Of a stretch of 64,000 nt of DNA, positions 11,933 through 19,136 are shown one piece after another. The first letter of the stretch is position 1, and each line of letters opens with the position of its first letter. Made by a program: the position numbers and the translations under genes. Origin of the DNA: Gaiellasilicea sp963784895 (GTDB taxonomy: Bacteria; Actinomycetota; Thermoleophilia; Gaiellales; Gaiellaceae); NCBI GenBank assembly GCA_963784895.1, contig CAWATM010000004.1, forward strand, positions 47,992-111,991. Direction: 5' to 3'. Below the pieces are notes generated by a model that was not told the origin of the DNA, searched no databases, and saw only the letters and a list, made by a program, of their open reading frames with translations.

Positions 11933-12927
11933 AGACCCTCGTGCGGATCCAGAACGGCATCCAGCCGCTCCGCGGCGGGCATTCCCTCTGCCAGGGCTGC
12001 GGTGTGCCGATGGTCGTCAGGACCGTCCTCAGCACGATCAAGCAGCCCGCCGTCGTGGTCAACGCGACCGGCTGCCTCGAGGTCGCGACGACGCGCTTCC
12101 CGACCACGGCCTGGAACGTGCCCTGGCTCCATGTCGCCTTCGAGAACGCGGCCGCGGTTGCGAGCGGCGTCGAGAGCGCCCAGCGGGCGCTGCGCCGGCG
12201 GCATGCGCTCCCGGCCGGCGAGGACGTCGCCGTGGTGGTCTTCGCAGGCGACGGCGGCACGTACGACATCGGGCTCCAGGCGCTCTCGGGCGCCCTCGAG
12301 CGCGGGCACCGTTTCCTCTTCGTCTGCTACGACAACGAGGCGTACATGAACACCGGCGTGCAGCGCTCCGGCGCGACGCCGTTCGCGGCCAGCACCACGA
12401 CGAGCCCTGCCGGACGGGCGAGCTGGGGGAAGGCGCAGCAGCGCAAGGACATGACCGCGATCGCGGTCGCCCACCACGTCCCCTATGTCGCGCAGGCGGC
12501 GGCGACGCACTGGCACGACCTCAGCACGAAGGTCGAGCGCGCGGTCGCGGCCGACGGCCCTGCCTTCCTGAACGTGCTCACCGACTGCCCTGTCGGCTGG
12601 GGCCACGAACCGCGGCTCTTTGCGAAGGTGATCGACGGCGCGGTCGATTGCCTGTTCTGGCCGCTGTACGAGGTCGTCGACGGCTGCTACGAGCTGACCT
12701 ACATGCCGCCGTCTGTGCTCCCGGTGGCGGACTGGCTCGCTCTCCAGGGCCGCTTCGCGCATCTGCTCGGCCCGGAGAACGAGCCGCTCGTCGGGCGCAT
12801 CCAGGAGCAGGTCGAGCACGACTGGCGTGCGCTGCTCGACCGCTGCGGCGACCGGTTACCGGGCGGGCTCGGTGCGGGACACATGCACACCGTCGCTCTG
12901 CGACCCGGCGACGGCACGACTCAGTAG
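11920..12927 (+). CDS. porB: Pyruvate:ferredoxin oxidoreductase, beta subunit
   Basis: A 335-residue TPP-binding chain. CQGCG near residue 24, the Cys of NATGCLEV and further cysteines ligate the proximal [4Fe-4S] cluster; GDGGTYDIG followed by YDNEAYMNTG is the Mg-TPP motif. The sequence TTAWNVPWLHVAFENAAAVASG is of the archaeal-type pyruvate synthase class. It overlaps porA by 13 bases. Its last 24 codons also overlap, on the opposite strand, the 3' end of the HAD gene by 72 bases. Confidence 0.94.
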   Translation: MARLKTLVRIQNGIQPLRGGHSLCQGCGVPMVVRTVLSTIKQPAVVVNATGCLEVATTRFPTTAWNVPWLHVAFENAAAVASGVESAQRALRRRHALPAGEDVAVVVFAGDGGTYDIGLQALSGALERGHRFLFVCYDNEAYMNTGVQRSGATPFAASTTTSPAGRASWGKAQQRKDMTAIAVAHHVPYVAQAAATHWHDLSTKVERAVAADGPAFLNVLTDCPVGWGHEPRLFAKVIDGAVDCLFWPLYEVVDGCYELTYMPPSVLPVADWLALQGRFAHLLGPENEPLVGRIQEQVEHDWRALLDRCGDRLPGGLGAGHMHTVALRPGDGTTQ

Positions 12928-13989
12928 CGCCGACAACGACGGGACGACCAGATCTGCTCCGAAGCCGCGCAGGAGCTCTTCGTCACGCCCCTCGCCGACA
13001 CCGATGACCTGCATCCCGGCTGCACGACCGGCGGCAACGCCTGCCGGCCGGTGGGTGAACGTCACCGCAAGGTGAGGGAGTACGTCCAGGCGACGACAGG
13101 CCGCCAGGAGCAGGTCGGGGGAGGGAGGTGTGCGCGCGCCTTCGGCGCTGATCACGTCTGCGTCCACCCAGGTCTCGATCAGCGGAGCGAGGCCGGCGAC
13201 CTGGAGCATCGGAAGCGTGTTTGCGCTGGCCGAGACGACACCGCGTCGCAGCCCGGTGCGGCCCGCCGCCTCGAGATATCGGCGCACGCCGGAGAGTGCG
13301 GTGACCCCCTCGCGCTCGAGGGCGCGCGCCACCGCCTCGCCCTTCCGCTTGGCCAGGCCGCAGGCCGTCTCCGCGTCTGCAGGATCGTCGCCGCGTCCCT
13401 CGGGGATGCGAATTCCACGGCTGTCGAGGAAAGCGTGGACGCCTTCCAACCTCGAGCGACCCTCGATGTAGCTCCGGTAGTCGGCATCGCGATCGAAGGG
13501 GATGAAGTGCCAGCCGGTCTCCCCGCTCGACCGCAGCAAGAGATCGTCGAGGACCGTTCCCCAGGCTACGGCATGGAGCAGTCCGCTGTCCGTCAGCACG
13601 CCGTCGAGGTCGAACAGACAGGCCTCCACCGAGGTGTGCAGGCCGAGCAGCCGGTTGCTCATCGGCACGGGCGACAGCCAGGGGAGGCGGCCGATGCCCT
13701 GCGCCCGTGCCACCCCGATCAGCAACTCGGCGGCCTGTCGTCGCTCCTCGGTGAGAGCGCGGCGACGCTCCCGGAGGTACGGGGCGGGCAGCGTGTCGGC
13801 TGCAGCCCGAAGAGCTCGCTCGCCCGAGTCCAGCGCCCGCTGCCATTGGGCCGCGAGGGGCTCGAGGTCGTCGTGCGATCGACGGATCGTCGACGCTGAC
13901 CGCCGGCCCGCCACGCTCTCGCTGCGGCCGCCCGTGTCCGCCCGCCGGCGGCGAGGCCGCTTCGGAGCCGACAGAGTTGGTGCACTCAT
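12856..13989 (-). CDS. HAD-superfamily beta-phosphoglucomutase-like protein, motifs degenerate
   Basis: A 377-residue protein with a basic, low-complexity N-terminus (residues 1-36), a helical segment (about 38-100) and a HAD fold of the beta-phosphoglucomutase clan from residue 122. Motif I (CLFDLDGVLTDSG, Asp127/Asp129) and the motif II Ser (VVSASANT) are kept. Where relatives read GKPxPD it has TPPSPD, losing the motif III Lys, and where they read FEDSPAGV it has FTHRPAGV, losing the motif IV acid. It may be a binding protein or a phosphatase with altered chemistry. It lies tail-to-tail with porB. Fold call good, activity doubtful. Confidence 0.75.
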   Translation of the reverse strand: MSAPTLSAPKRPRRRRADTGGRSESVAGRRSASTIRRSHDDLEPLAAQWQRALDSGERALRAAADTLPAPYLRERRRALTEERRQAAELLIGVARAQGIGRLPWLSPVPMSNRLLGLHTSVEACLFDLDGVLTDSGLLHAVAWGTVLDDLLLRSSGETGWHFIPFDRDADYRSYIEGRSRLEGVHAFLDSRGIRIPEGRGDDPADAETACGLAKRKGEAVARALEREGVTALSGVRRYLEAAGRTGLRRGVVSASANTLPMLQVAGLAPLIETWVDADVISAEGARTPPSPDLLLAACRRLDVLPHLAVTFTHRPAGVAAGRAAGMQVIGVGEGRDEELLRGFGADLVVPSLSALLSRAVAGSQSDGVHVSRTEPAR

Positions 13990-14151
13990 CGAGAGAGATC
14001 CTGCGGAGCGCCGGCGCCGCCGGCATCGGTGGCGCTCCCGATCCGCGCACGGCCTTCTACCGACCGTCCGCGCGGGACGCGAGGCCGTAGATACTACGGA
14101 GCCGCGCCCAGTGTCTGGCCCGATTCCCGGCGACGGACGGCGCGACAGTGT

Positions 14152-14174
14152 GGGTGTGCAAACGCACCTGTGCC
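14152..14174. promoter_or_regulatory. Possible operator upstream of the alcohol dehydrogenase
   Basis: The segment GGGTGTGCAAACGCACC (from 14152) contains the small inverted repeat GTGTG-CAAA-CGCAC, 80 bases before the dehydrogenase start. A related string, GGGCTGCAAACGACCGTGCC, occurs at 2494-2513 before the Usp gene. The pairing suggests a shared regulator, but two partial matches are weak evidence. Confidence 0.25.
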
Positions 14175-14253
14175 GTGTCGCAGTGTCCTCGGCCGCACGA
14201 GGCAGTGCCCGCCGAGTTGATCACGGGCCGGCGCCGACGAAAGGAGCCAGGCG

Positions 14254-15342
14254 ATGAAAGCACTCGTCTACCACGGGCCGGGAGAACGATCGTGGGAGGA
14301 GGCTCCCGACCCCGTCATCGTCGATCCCACGGACGCCATCGTCCGGATCGACACGTCGACGATCTGCGGCACCGATCTGCACATCCTCAAAGGGGACGTT
14401 CCCGAGGTACAGCCCGGGACGATTCTCGGCCATGAGGCCGTCGGCACCATCGTCGCCGTCGGCGACGCGGTCACGACGCTGTCGGAGGGCGACCGCGTCC
14501 TCGTCTCGTGCATCACGTCCTGCGGCCGCTGTCGCTTCTGCAAGGAAGCCCGCTACGGCCAATGCATCGGCGGTGGCGGCTGGATCTTCGGGCACCTGAT
14601 CGATGGGCTGCAGGCCGAGTATGCGCGCGTGCCGTTCGCGGACACGTCGGTGTACAGGGTGCCCGACGAGCTCTCGGACGAGCAGGTGCTGTTCCTGGCG
14701 GACATCCTGCCGACTGCGTTCGAGTGCGGCGTCCTCAACGGCCGGGTCGAGCCCGGCGACACGGTCGCGATCGTCGGTGCCGGCCCGATCGGCCTCGCTG
14801 CGATCATGACGGCCAAGCTGTTCACGCCCGGCAAGATCGTCGCGATCGACCTCGACGACGCCCGGCTGGCGAAGGCGCTCGAGTTCGGCGCGGACGTCGC
14901 GATCAACAACGGCCGCGACGACGCCATCGCGCTCGTCGGCGAGCTCACGGACGGCCTCGGCGCCGACGTCGCCATCGAGGCGGTCGGGGTTCCCGCGACG
15001 TTCGAGCTCTGCACCGAGCTGATCCGCCCAGGCGGCCGCGTCGCCAACGTCGGCGTGCACGGCTGCGCGGTGACGCTCCACCTGGAGCGCCTGTGGATCC
15101 GCGACATCCTGATCACCACCGGCCTTGTCGACACCTTCTCGACGCCGAAGCTGCTGAAGCTGATCGGCGACGGGCGGCTCGATCCGACGCCGTTCGCGAC
15201 GCACCGCTTCCACCTCGAGGAGGCGGAGCAGGCCTACGAGGTCTTCGGCGATGCGGCCCGGACCGGTGCGCTGAAGGTCGTGCTCACGGCCACGCCTGTC
15301 GCACTCGAGCCAGAGCGCGAGCGGGAAGCGGCCACGGTCTGA
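14254..15342 (+). CDS. Zinc-dependent alcohol dehydrogenase (MDR family)
   Basis: A 362-residue medium-chain dehydrogenase. Catalytic zinc ligands are in TICGTDLH and GHEAVG; the four structural-zinc cysteines are in CGRCRFCKEARYGQC (residues about 90-104); the coenzyme fold is GAGPIGLAAIMTAK followed by VAIDLDD, whose Asp favours NAD. It resembles short-chain alcohol/aldehyde-interconverting ADHs. AAAGGAG precedes the ATG. At the end of the ppdK-por cassette it would give an outlet for reduced cofactor. Substrate not determined. Confidence 0.9.
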   Translation: MKALVYHGPGERSWEEAPDPVIVDPTDAIVRIDTSTICGTDLHILKGDVPEVQPGTILGHEAVGTIVAVGDAVTTLSEGDRVLVSCITSCGRCRFCKEARYGQCIGGGGWIFGHLIDGLQAEYARVPFADTSVYRVPDELSDEQVLFLADILPTAFECGVLNGRVEPGDTVAIVGAGPIGLAAIMTAKLFTPGKIVAIDLDDARLAKALEFGADVAINNGRDDAIALVGELTDGLGADVAIEAVGVPATFELCTELIRPGGRVANVGVHGCAVTLHLERLWIRDILITTGLVDTFSTPKLLKLIGDGRLDPTPFATHRFHLEEAEQAYEVFGDAARTGALKVVLTATPVALEPEREREAATV

Positions 15343-15350
15343 AGAGGTGG

Positions 15351-15381
15351 GGCGGCCGGGCGTCCTCGACGCCCGGCCGCC
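15351..15381 (+). terminator. Strong hairpin terminator after the ADH gene
   Basis: A perfect 14-bp stem (15351-15364 with 15368-15381) and 3-base loop begin eight bases after the ADH stop. There is no clear T-run, as is common in high-G+C genomes. Confidence 0.7.
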
Positions 15382-15609
15382 GACGCCTTTCCATGCGCGC
15401 AGCTCGAGGGCGAACGCGATCTCGTCCACGAAGCACCAGCTCCACTCCTCGCCGGGCTCGGCCCGAGCGGGTGATCGGCTGGCCGGCCACGCGGAATGTC
15501 GGGGTTGTCGCGGACGAGAACGTCGTCGCTCAGGTTGCTCGGGCCGGCCGCCATCCGACGGGCCATGCTCCGTGCTCGTCCCGAGGTGACTGCTACCGTT
15601 GCCGCGTCG

Positions 15610-15684
15610 CGGGGCGTGGCGCAGCCTGGTTAGCGCGCTAGTCTGGGGGACTAGAGGTCCCGAGTTCGAATCTCGGCGCCCCGA
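15610..15684 (+). tRNA. tRNA-Pro (anticodon GGG)
   Basis: A 75-nt cloverleaf: acceptor CGGGGCG pairs with CGCCCCG (15677-15683) and the discriminator is A. The anticodon stem CTAGT/ACTAG encloses the loop CTGGGGG, giving anticodon GGG for codon CCC. The T-arm is CCGAG-TTCGAAT-CTCGG. The CCA end is not encoded. The accessory region that follows makes this a plausible integration target. Confidence 0.95.
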
Positions 15685-15689
15685 TCAAA

Positions 15690-15717
15690 GAAAACCCCCG
15701 CTAATGCGAGGGTTTTC
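15690..15717 (+). terminator. Terminator of tRNA-Pro
   Basis: GAAAACCCCCGC (from 15690) pairs with GCGAGGGTTTTC (to 15717) around a 4-base loop with one mismatch; the 3' arm supplies a TTTT tract. It starts six bases after the tRNA. Confidence 0.8.
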
Positions 15718-15873
15718 TCGTTCTGGCGACGACGGTATCGTCGTCGTCGTGGCCCAATAGTGGCCTGAACGTCCTCCGCTGGCATCGGCCACGAGTCACG
15801 ACTTCGTACCCGTGCTCCTTGTGCGCACGTGGACGACCTTTTCGCCGTCGCGCTCCTTCTCGCCACCCGCGAC

Positions 15874-16425
15874 TCAGCAGTCGCCTGGTGGCAGGATCAG
15901 GTTCTTGACGATGTCGAAGCCGCCGAAGACCGGCGCCTTCAGCGACCCGTCCTCGTTCTGTTGCTCATAACGCTGCACGATGTACTCGTAGCTGAACGAC
16001 ATCGATTCGGAGATGCTGTCGCCGCTGCTCCCGCTCTGCTCGACGCTCATCACTCGCACGCCGGCGAAGCAGTAGCGCAGGAACTCCGGCGAGTCGTCGC
16101 CGCCGAGCTTGATCACCCGGAGCTTCGCCCGCGGTATCACCTGTCCCGTGGCGGCGTACTCCATGAGCGTTGGGCTCGTCCGGTCGAGATTCTTCTGGAT
16201 GCTGAAGCTCGTGAAGAACGGCTTCTTGCCGTCCAGATTGGAGACGCCCCAGCTCCACGAGAGGACGTCGATCGCCTTCGGGAACTTGTCGTTCGTCGAC
16301 TCGCCCTCGAGCCCCTCCGCCTGCAGGAACGCCGACACCGCGGCCGGTGCCGCGGCCGGGCTGAGGGCTGCGAGCGCCCACGCGGGCGCGAGCGCACACA
16401 GGATCAAACACAGCTTTCGCTTCAT
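15874..16425 (-). CDS. Secreted Hcp-family (type VI tube-like) protein
   Basis: A 183-residue protein: signal peptide at residues 1-29 (MKRKLCLILCALAPAWALAAL) followed by one Hcp-type beta-barrel domain. Family hallmarks are LEGESTNDKFPKAIDVLSWS and WGVSN near the start, SPTLMEYAATGQVIPRAKL in the middle, and SFSYEYIVQRYEQ with a glycine-rich end. In Proteobacteria Hcp hexamers form the type VI tube and lack a Sec signal. Here there are no other type VI genes and the host is probably single-membraned, so I infer an exported ring-forming protein of unknown use. AGAAGGAGGG precedes the ATG. Confidence 0.8.
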   Translation of the reverse strand: MKRKLCLILCALAPAWALAALSPAAAPAAVSAFLQAEGLEGESTNDKFPKAIDVLSWSWGVSNLDGKKPFFTSFSIQKNLDRTSPTLMEYAATGQVIPRAKLRVIKLGGDDSPEFLRYCFAGVRVMSVEQSGSSGDSISESMSFSYEYIVQRYEQQNEDGSLKAPVFGGFDIVKNLILPPGDC

Positions 16426-16808
16426 CTGGCCCTCCTTCTATGTGCCTGACCCCTGAACGACCCTATGCCCTCGGGCATGCTTGAACAAGAACCGGGCCCG
16501 ATGGTGAGCAGCTGCAGGTATTCGTCGACGAGCTCGCGGAGCGTCAGCATCGTCTGCCGGCGGATGGTGCTCACGTCGCCGCGCTCGAGCTCCGCGACCG
16601 CGTCGGCCTGCACTGGGACGCCGGCGGGCATCATCGCGGCGAGGCTACAGCCCGAACGCCCGACTAAGAGCGTTTCGCGGTGGGGCGCCGACGGCTTGAC
16701 TATCGCGCTGCGTCGGGACATGCTCGTGCGACTGCGGAGAGGCGGAGCGTTTCTGGGGGGACGGCGCACCCGACCTCTTACAAACATTCATGTTGGGAGG
16801 GAGACGCA
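16426..16808. other. Intergenic stretch with probable integrase relic
   Basis: This 383-base gap between divergent secreted-protein genes holds their ribosome-binding sites at either end and, on the minus strand, the short integrase-like relic annotated at 16506-16645. I see no intact gene in it. Confidence 0.5.
16506..16645 (-). pseudogene. Possible tyrosine-integrase N-terminal relic
   Basis: The minus strand encodes DAVAELERGDVSTIRRQTML then TLRELVDEYLQLL, resembling the linker and SAM-like core-binding start (TLRELVDEYL) of actinobacterial tyrosine recombinases. The match stops abruptly and no catalytic R-H-R-Y region follows. About 0.8 kb from tRNA-Pro, it fits a decayed integrated element. 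The similarity is from memory of the family and covers only about 45 residues. Confidence 0.35.
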
Positions 16809-17384
16809 ATGCGTAAGGCGGTCTTCGTCGCGTTCCTGCTGATGCTGGGTAGTGCCGTGCTCGGTGCGACGGTGCTCCGTGAGCCGTTCGCGTGGGCGGC
16901 AACGCCGTTCCAGAACGTGATCGTCGCCAACGACAACACAGCTCCGATTCCGGTCCGTGAGCAAAACCTCGACGCCGGTGGAGCCATCCAGGTCGCCGAC
17001 CAGTCGGCCCGAGAAGCCACGCGGTACGAGGGGAACTGGAACTCGTTCATCACCGACTTCCGACCGATCGTCCCGGAAGTCCCGGCCGGGAAGCGTTTCG
17101 TGATCTCATACGTCAACATCCGGGGAGGCAGCGGCATCAGCGGCACCGACCTGACCGAAGCGAGCTGCATCCTTCTCCGCCAAACGACGGAGGGCAACGT
17201 CACACGCACCGGAAGCGTGGCTGCGCTGCCCGTGTACTTCTCCGGCTCGAACATCGCCGTCAGCGAGCAGATGACCCTCCCCGTCGAGGCGGGCGAGGCG
17301 ATCGACGTCCGCTGCTCCGTACAGCCGAGCCCACAGTCCCTGTTCGTCAGCTTCGAGATCGTCGGCAACTACGTGCCCGCCTAG
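16809..17384 (+). CDS. Secreted protein of unknown function
   Basis: A 191-residue protein, not recognised. GGGAGG precedes the ATG. Residues 1-32 are a signal peptide (MRKAVFVAFLLMLGSAVLGA, cleavage near AWA). The mature part is a beta-rich domain with two cysteines (SCILLRQ and DVRCSVQ) that could form a disulfide. Codon usage is less G/C-biased than in the core genes, in keeping with the accessory setting. A 32-bp perfect palindrome follows it. Confidence 0.75.
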   Translation: MRKAVFVAFLLMLGSAVLGATVLREPFAWAATPFQNVIVANDNTAPIPVREQNLDAGGAIQVADQSAREATRYEGNWNSFITDFRPIVPEVPAGKRFVISYVNIRGGSGISGTDLTEASCILLRQTTEGNVTRTGSVAALPVYFSGSNIAVSEQMTLPVEAGEAIDVRCSVQPSPQSLFVSFEIVGNYVPA

Positions 17385-17400
17385 GCGGACAATCTTTAGA

Positions 17401-17432
17401 GGCGGTCGGTCGACGCGCGTCGACCGACCGCC
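17401..17432. terminator. Perfect 32-bp palindrome, likely terminator
   Basis: GGCGGTCGGTCGACGC (17401-17416) is followed directly by its exact reverse complement. In RNA it would form a stem of about 14 bp with a 4-base loop, 16 bases after the preceding stop. Confidence 0.65.
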
Positions 17433-17627
17433 GCCGCTTCGCCGCCGCCGTGGCCCAAACGGGGCCCAAACGCTCGGAAATGGAATGGCTTGGCTATCCG
17501 CACCGATCGAAGCAGAGCCAGCTAAAAGGGGGTGGGACAGGCTGTGTGAGCGCCGGATGAGCCGCCGATGAGGAGGACTCATCAGGCTTCCCGACGTGGG
17601 GGTCACGTTCGAAGAAAGAGAGGCACT

Positions 17628-18068
17628 ATGCGCCTGCTCAGTCTTCTCGTCCTCGCTGTCACTCTCGCTCTCGCGACCAATACGGCCTCGGCGGGACCAG
17701 TCGAGCCGCCCTCACCGTTCAAGGTCTCGATCACAAGTGAGCCGGACGGTCCGTTCACCGCCACCGGCCATGGTCTTTGTCCCTCGGGGCAGGCGTCGAC
17801 GCCATTTGTCGCCGTGCCCCGCACATTTCCCGACGGCAGCTTCGACCTCGACGTCAACAAGACATTCGTCTGCGACGACGGCAGTGGCAGCTTCGACATG
17901 CTCATCTTCGTCCGGCTCAAGATGGTTCACGGTCAATTCACCAACAACTTCCGCTGGATGATCACCAACGGAACCGGCGCATACGAAGACTTCAGCGGCT
18001 TCGGCACCGGCGTAGGTGTCACCGTCGAGGGTCAGGCCATCGACCTCTACACCGGACGAACCGGGTAG
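17628..18068 (+). CDS. Secreted protein of unknown function
   Basis: A 146-residue protein, not recognised. The start at 17628 follows GAAAGAGAGG and opens a signal peptide (MRLLSLLVLAVTLALATNTASA). The mature domain is beta-rich with two cysteines (GLCPSGQ, FVCDDGSGSFDML) and a glycine-rich end (GTGAYEDFSGFGTGVGVTV). The latter resembles the repeat style of small extracellular barrel domains, without a confident family match. G+C is visibly lower than in flanking core genes. Confidence 0.75.
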   Translation: MRLLSLLVLAVTLALATNTASAGPVEPPSPFKVSITSEPDGPFTATGHGLCPSGQASTPFVAVPRTFPDGSFDLDVNKTFVCDDGSGSFDMLIFVRLKMVHGQFTNNFRWMITNGTGAYEDFSGFGTGVGVTVEGQAIDLYTGRTG

Positions 18069-18083
18069 CCCGAACCCAACGAG

Positions 18084-18109
18084 CCGCCGGGTCGAATCAG
18101 GCCCGGCGG
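18084..18109 (+). terminator. Hairpin terminator
   Basis: CCGCCGGG (18084-18091) pairs with CCCGGCGG (18102-18109) across a 10-base loop, 16 bases after the stop of the preceding secreted-protein gene. Confidence 0.5.
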
Positions 18110-18457
18110 TCGAGCCATCGCTCTGACCATCGCGAGCGGCGTTTCCCTCGATACCCCTACCATCTCGCCCGAGCCAGCTCAACAGCCTCGAGTTGTACGC
18201 GAGGCGTGGCCATGCATCCGAGGACAGTTGAGATCGAAGGGCGGGACGTCGAAGCGCGATTCACGCTTATTCGGGTCATTGTGAGTGTTCGGCATGACCC
18301 CTTCGTGAGGACGGCCCCCGGCAACCCGAGCTAGCAGCGTCTTCATGAAGGGCTTGGCGGTGCGTAGCAAGCGTTACATCGTACTTTGCGAGGCCGCGCG
18401 GGACAACTGCGGGACACCGGTGCGCGGCGGCGGCCGACCGACTTCGCGATCGTCGAA

Positions 18458-18463
18458 TACCCT
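18458..18463 (+). promoter_or_regulatory. Leaderless -10 element (TACCCT)
   Basis: TACCCT ends seven bases before the first base of GTG 18470 (6-nt gap), placing transcription start on the start codon. It has the same spacing as seven other genes in the window. Confidence 0.55.
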
Positions 18464-18469
18464 GGCGGC

Positions 18470-18799
18470 GTGGACGAGCGTGAACGCCGCATGGCTCAGA
18501 ACGAGGCTCTCTTCAGGGAAGTGAACGAGCGCGTGGAGGCCATCGCTCACAAGCTCGGGCCGGACGTTCCGTATGAGTTCGTCTGCGAATGCGCGAACGC
18601 AGACTGCACCTTTCGGGTCGTGCTCCCGCTGGCCGTCTACGAGACCGTTCGCTCGGATCCGAAGCAATTCGTCGTGCTGCCGGACCACTACACGCCCGAG
18701 ATCGAAGACGTCATCGCCAAGGCCGACTCGCACTGGGTCGTTCGCAAGTCCGGTGACGCTGGCGAATACGTCGAACATCTCGACCCGCGCAGCCGGTAG
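18470..18799 (+). CDS. Conserved small protein with CxCxxxxC motif
   Basis: A 109-residue soluble protein; the GTG start (VDERERRMAQNEALFREVNE) is supported by the TACCCT box. Residues 45-57 hold EFVCECANADCTF, a CxCx4C cysteine cluster that may bind metal, followed by an acidic DPKQFVVLPDHYTPEIEDVI region. I recall similar short proteins as conserved hypotheticals in Thermoleophilia-like genomes, always with the ERERRMAxNExLFREVNER start. No function is known. Confidence 0.75.
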   Translation: MDERERRMAQNEALFREVNERVEAIAHKLGPDVPYEFVCECANADCTFRVVLPLAVYETVRSDPKQFVVLPDHYTPEIEDVIAKADSHWVVRKSGDAGEYVEHLDPRSR

Positions 18800-18810
18800 G
18801 CGAGGCTGAG

Positions 18811-18832
18811 GGACGGCGTCGCTAGGCCGTCC
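18811..18832. terminator. Hairpin, possible bidirectional terminator
   Basis: GGACGGC (18811-18817, extended weakly outward) pairs with GCCGTCC (18826-18832), 12 bases after the stop of the preceding gene. Confidence 0.4.
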
Positions 18833-18929
18833 TGAGGCGGCGACGCTGGCGTCTGCGGTACGCGGTGCTGAGGAGGCGCCAGGCGAGGCGCGCCAGCCAC
18901 ATGAGCAAGATCGTACGGAGTCGGAACAT
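18822..18929 (-). CDS. Possible 35-residue basic membrane-associated peptide
   Basis: ATG at 18929 opens a 35-codon frame: a hydrophobic half (MFRLRTILLMWLARLAWRLL) then a strongly basic tail (AYRRRQRRRLRTA). The amphipathic, single-helix-plus-arginine layout resembles many actinobacterial micro-proteins. GAGAGG lies about ten bases upstream. The small size keeps confidence low, and the frame could be fortuitous in G+C-rich DNA. Confidence 0.35.
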   Translation of the reverse strand: MFRLRTILLMWLARLAWRLLSTAYRRRQRRRLRTA

Positions 18930-19136
18930 CGGTTCACTACCTCTCGGTGTCGCGTCGACATGGCTGAAGTTCGAGCCGTTTCACATGAGAAACGAGCCAC
19001 GGAGGTTTCCCGTTACGCATCAGCACTCCACGCTTGAACTGACTTCGCTTCCCAGGGAGGTCGCCGTGAATATCAACTACTCTGGAGTCTTGCGGCGAGG
19101 CGCGCTCAGGCGAGGACGCGGGGAGAGGGGTCTCTA

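Larger units (their letters stand above)
18069..18469. other. Gene-poor gap in accessory region
   Basis: A 401-base stretch. It holds the terminator at 18084-18109 and the promoter of the next gene at 18458-18463. The intervening open frames show no recognisable protein and no ribosome-binding sites that I can support. Confidence 0.5.
18800..19136. other. Gap with a possible micro-gene
   Basis: A 337-base stretch. It holds the terminator-like hairpin at 18811-18832 and the possible 35-residue gene at 18822-18929 on the minus strand. The remainder, to the ribosome-binding site of the next gene (GGGGAGAGGGG), shows nothing I can support. Confidence 0.5.

Noticed and set aside
13051..13899. 282-codon plus-strand frame opposite the HAD gene
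   Set aside because: No domains; antisense shadow of the HAD frame.
15641..15661. GGGGACTAGAGGTCCC-like palindrome resembling a DosR box
   Set aside because: It is part of the anticodon and variable-loop region of tRNA-Pro.
15651..15866. Minus-strand 71-codon frame ending in GAEIRTRDL
   Set aside because: It is the well-known false frame read through a tRNA gene and its terminator; no ribosome-binding site or independent support.
15874..16425. A type VI secretion locus
   Set aside because: Only the Hcp-like gene is present; no sheath, spike, ATPase or membrane-complex genes in the window.
15750..17462. Matching strings CGTGGCCCAA near 15750 and 17450 as att sites
   Set aside because: Only about ten bases match and neither overlaps the tRNA 3' end; too short to support.
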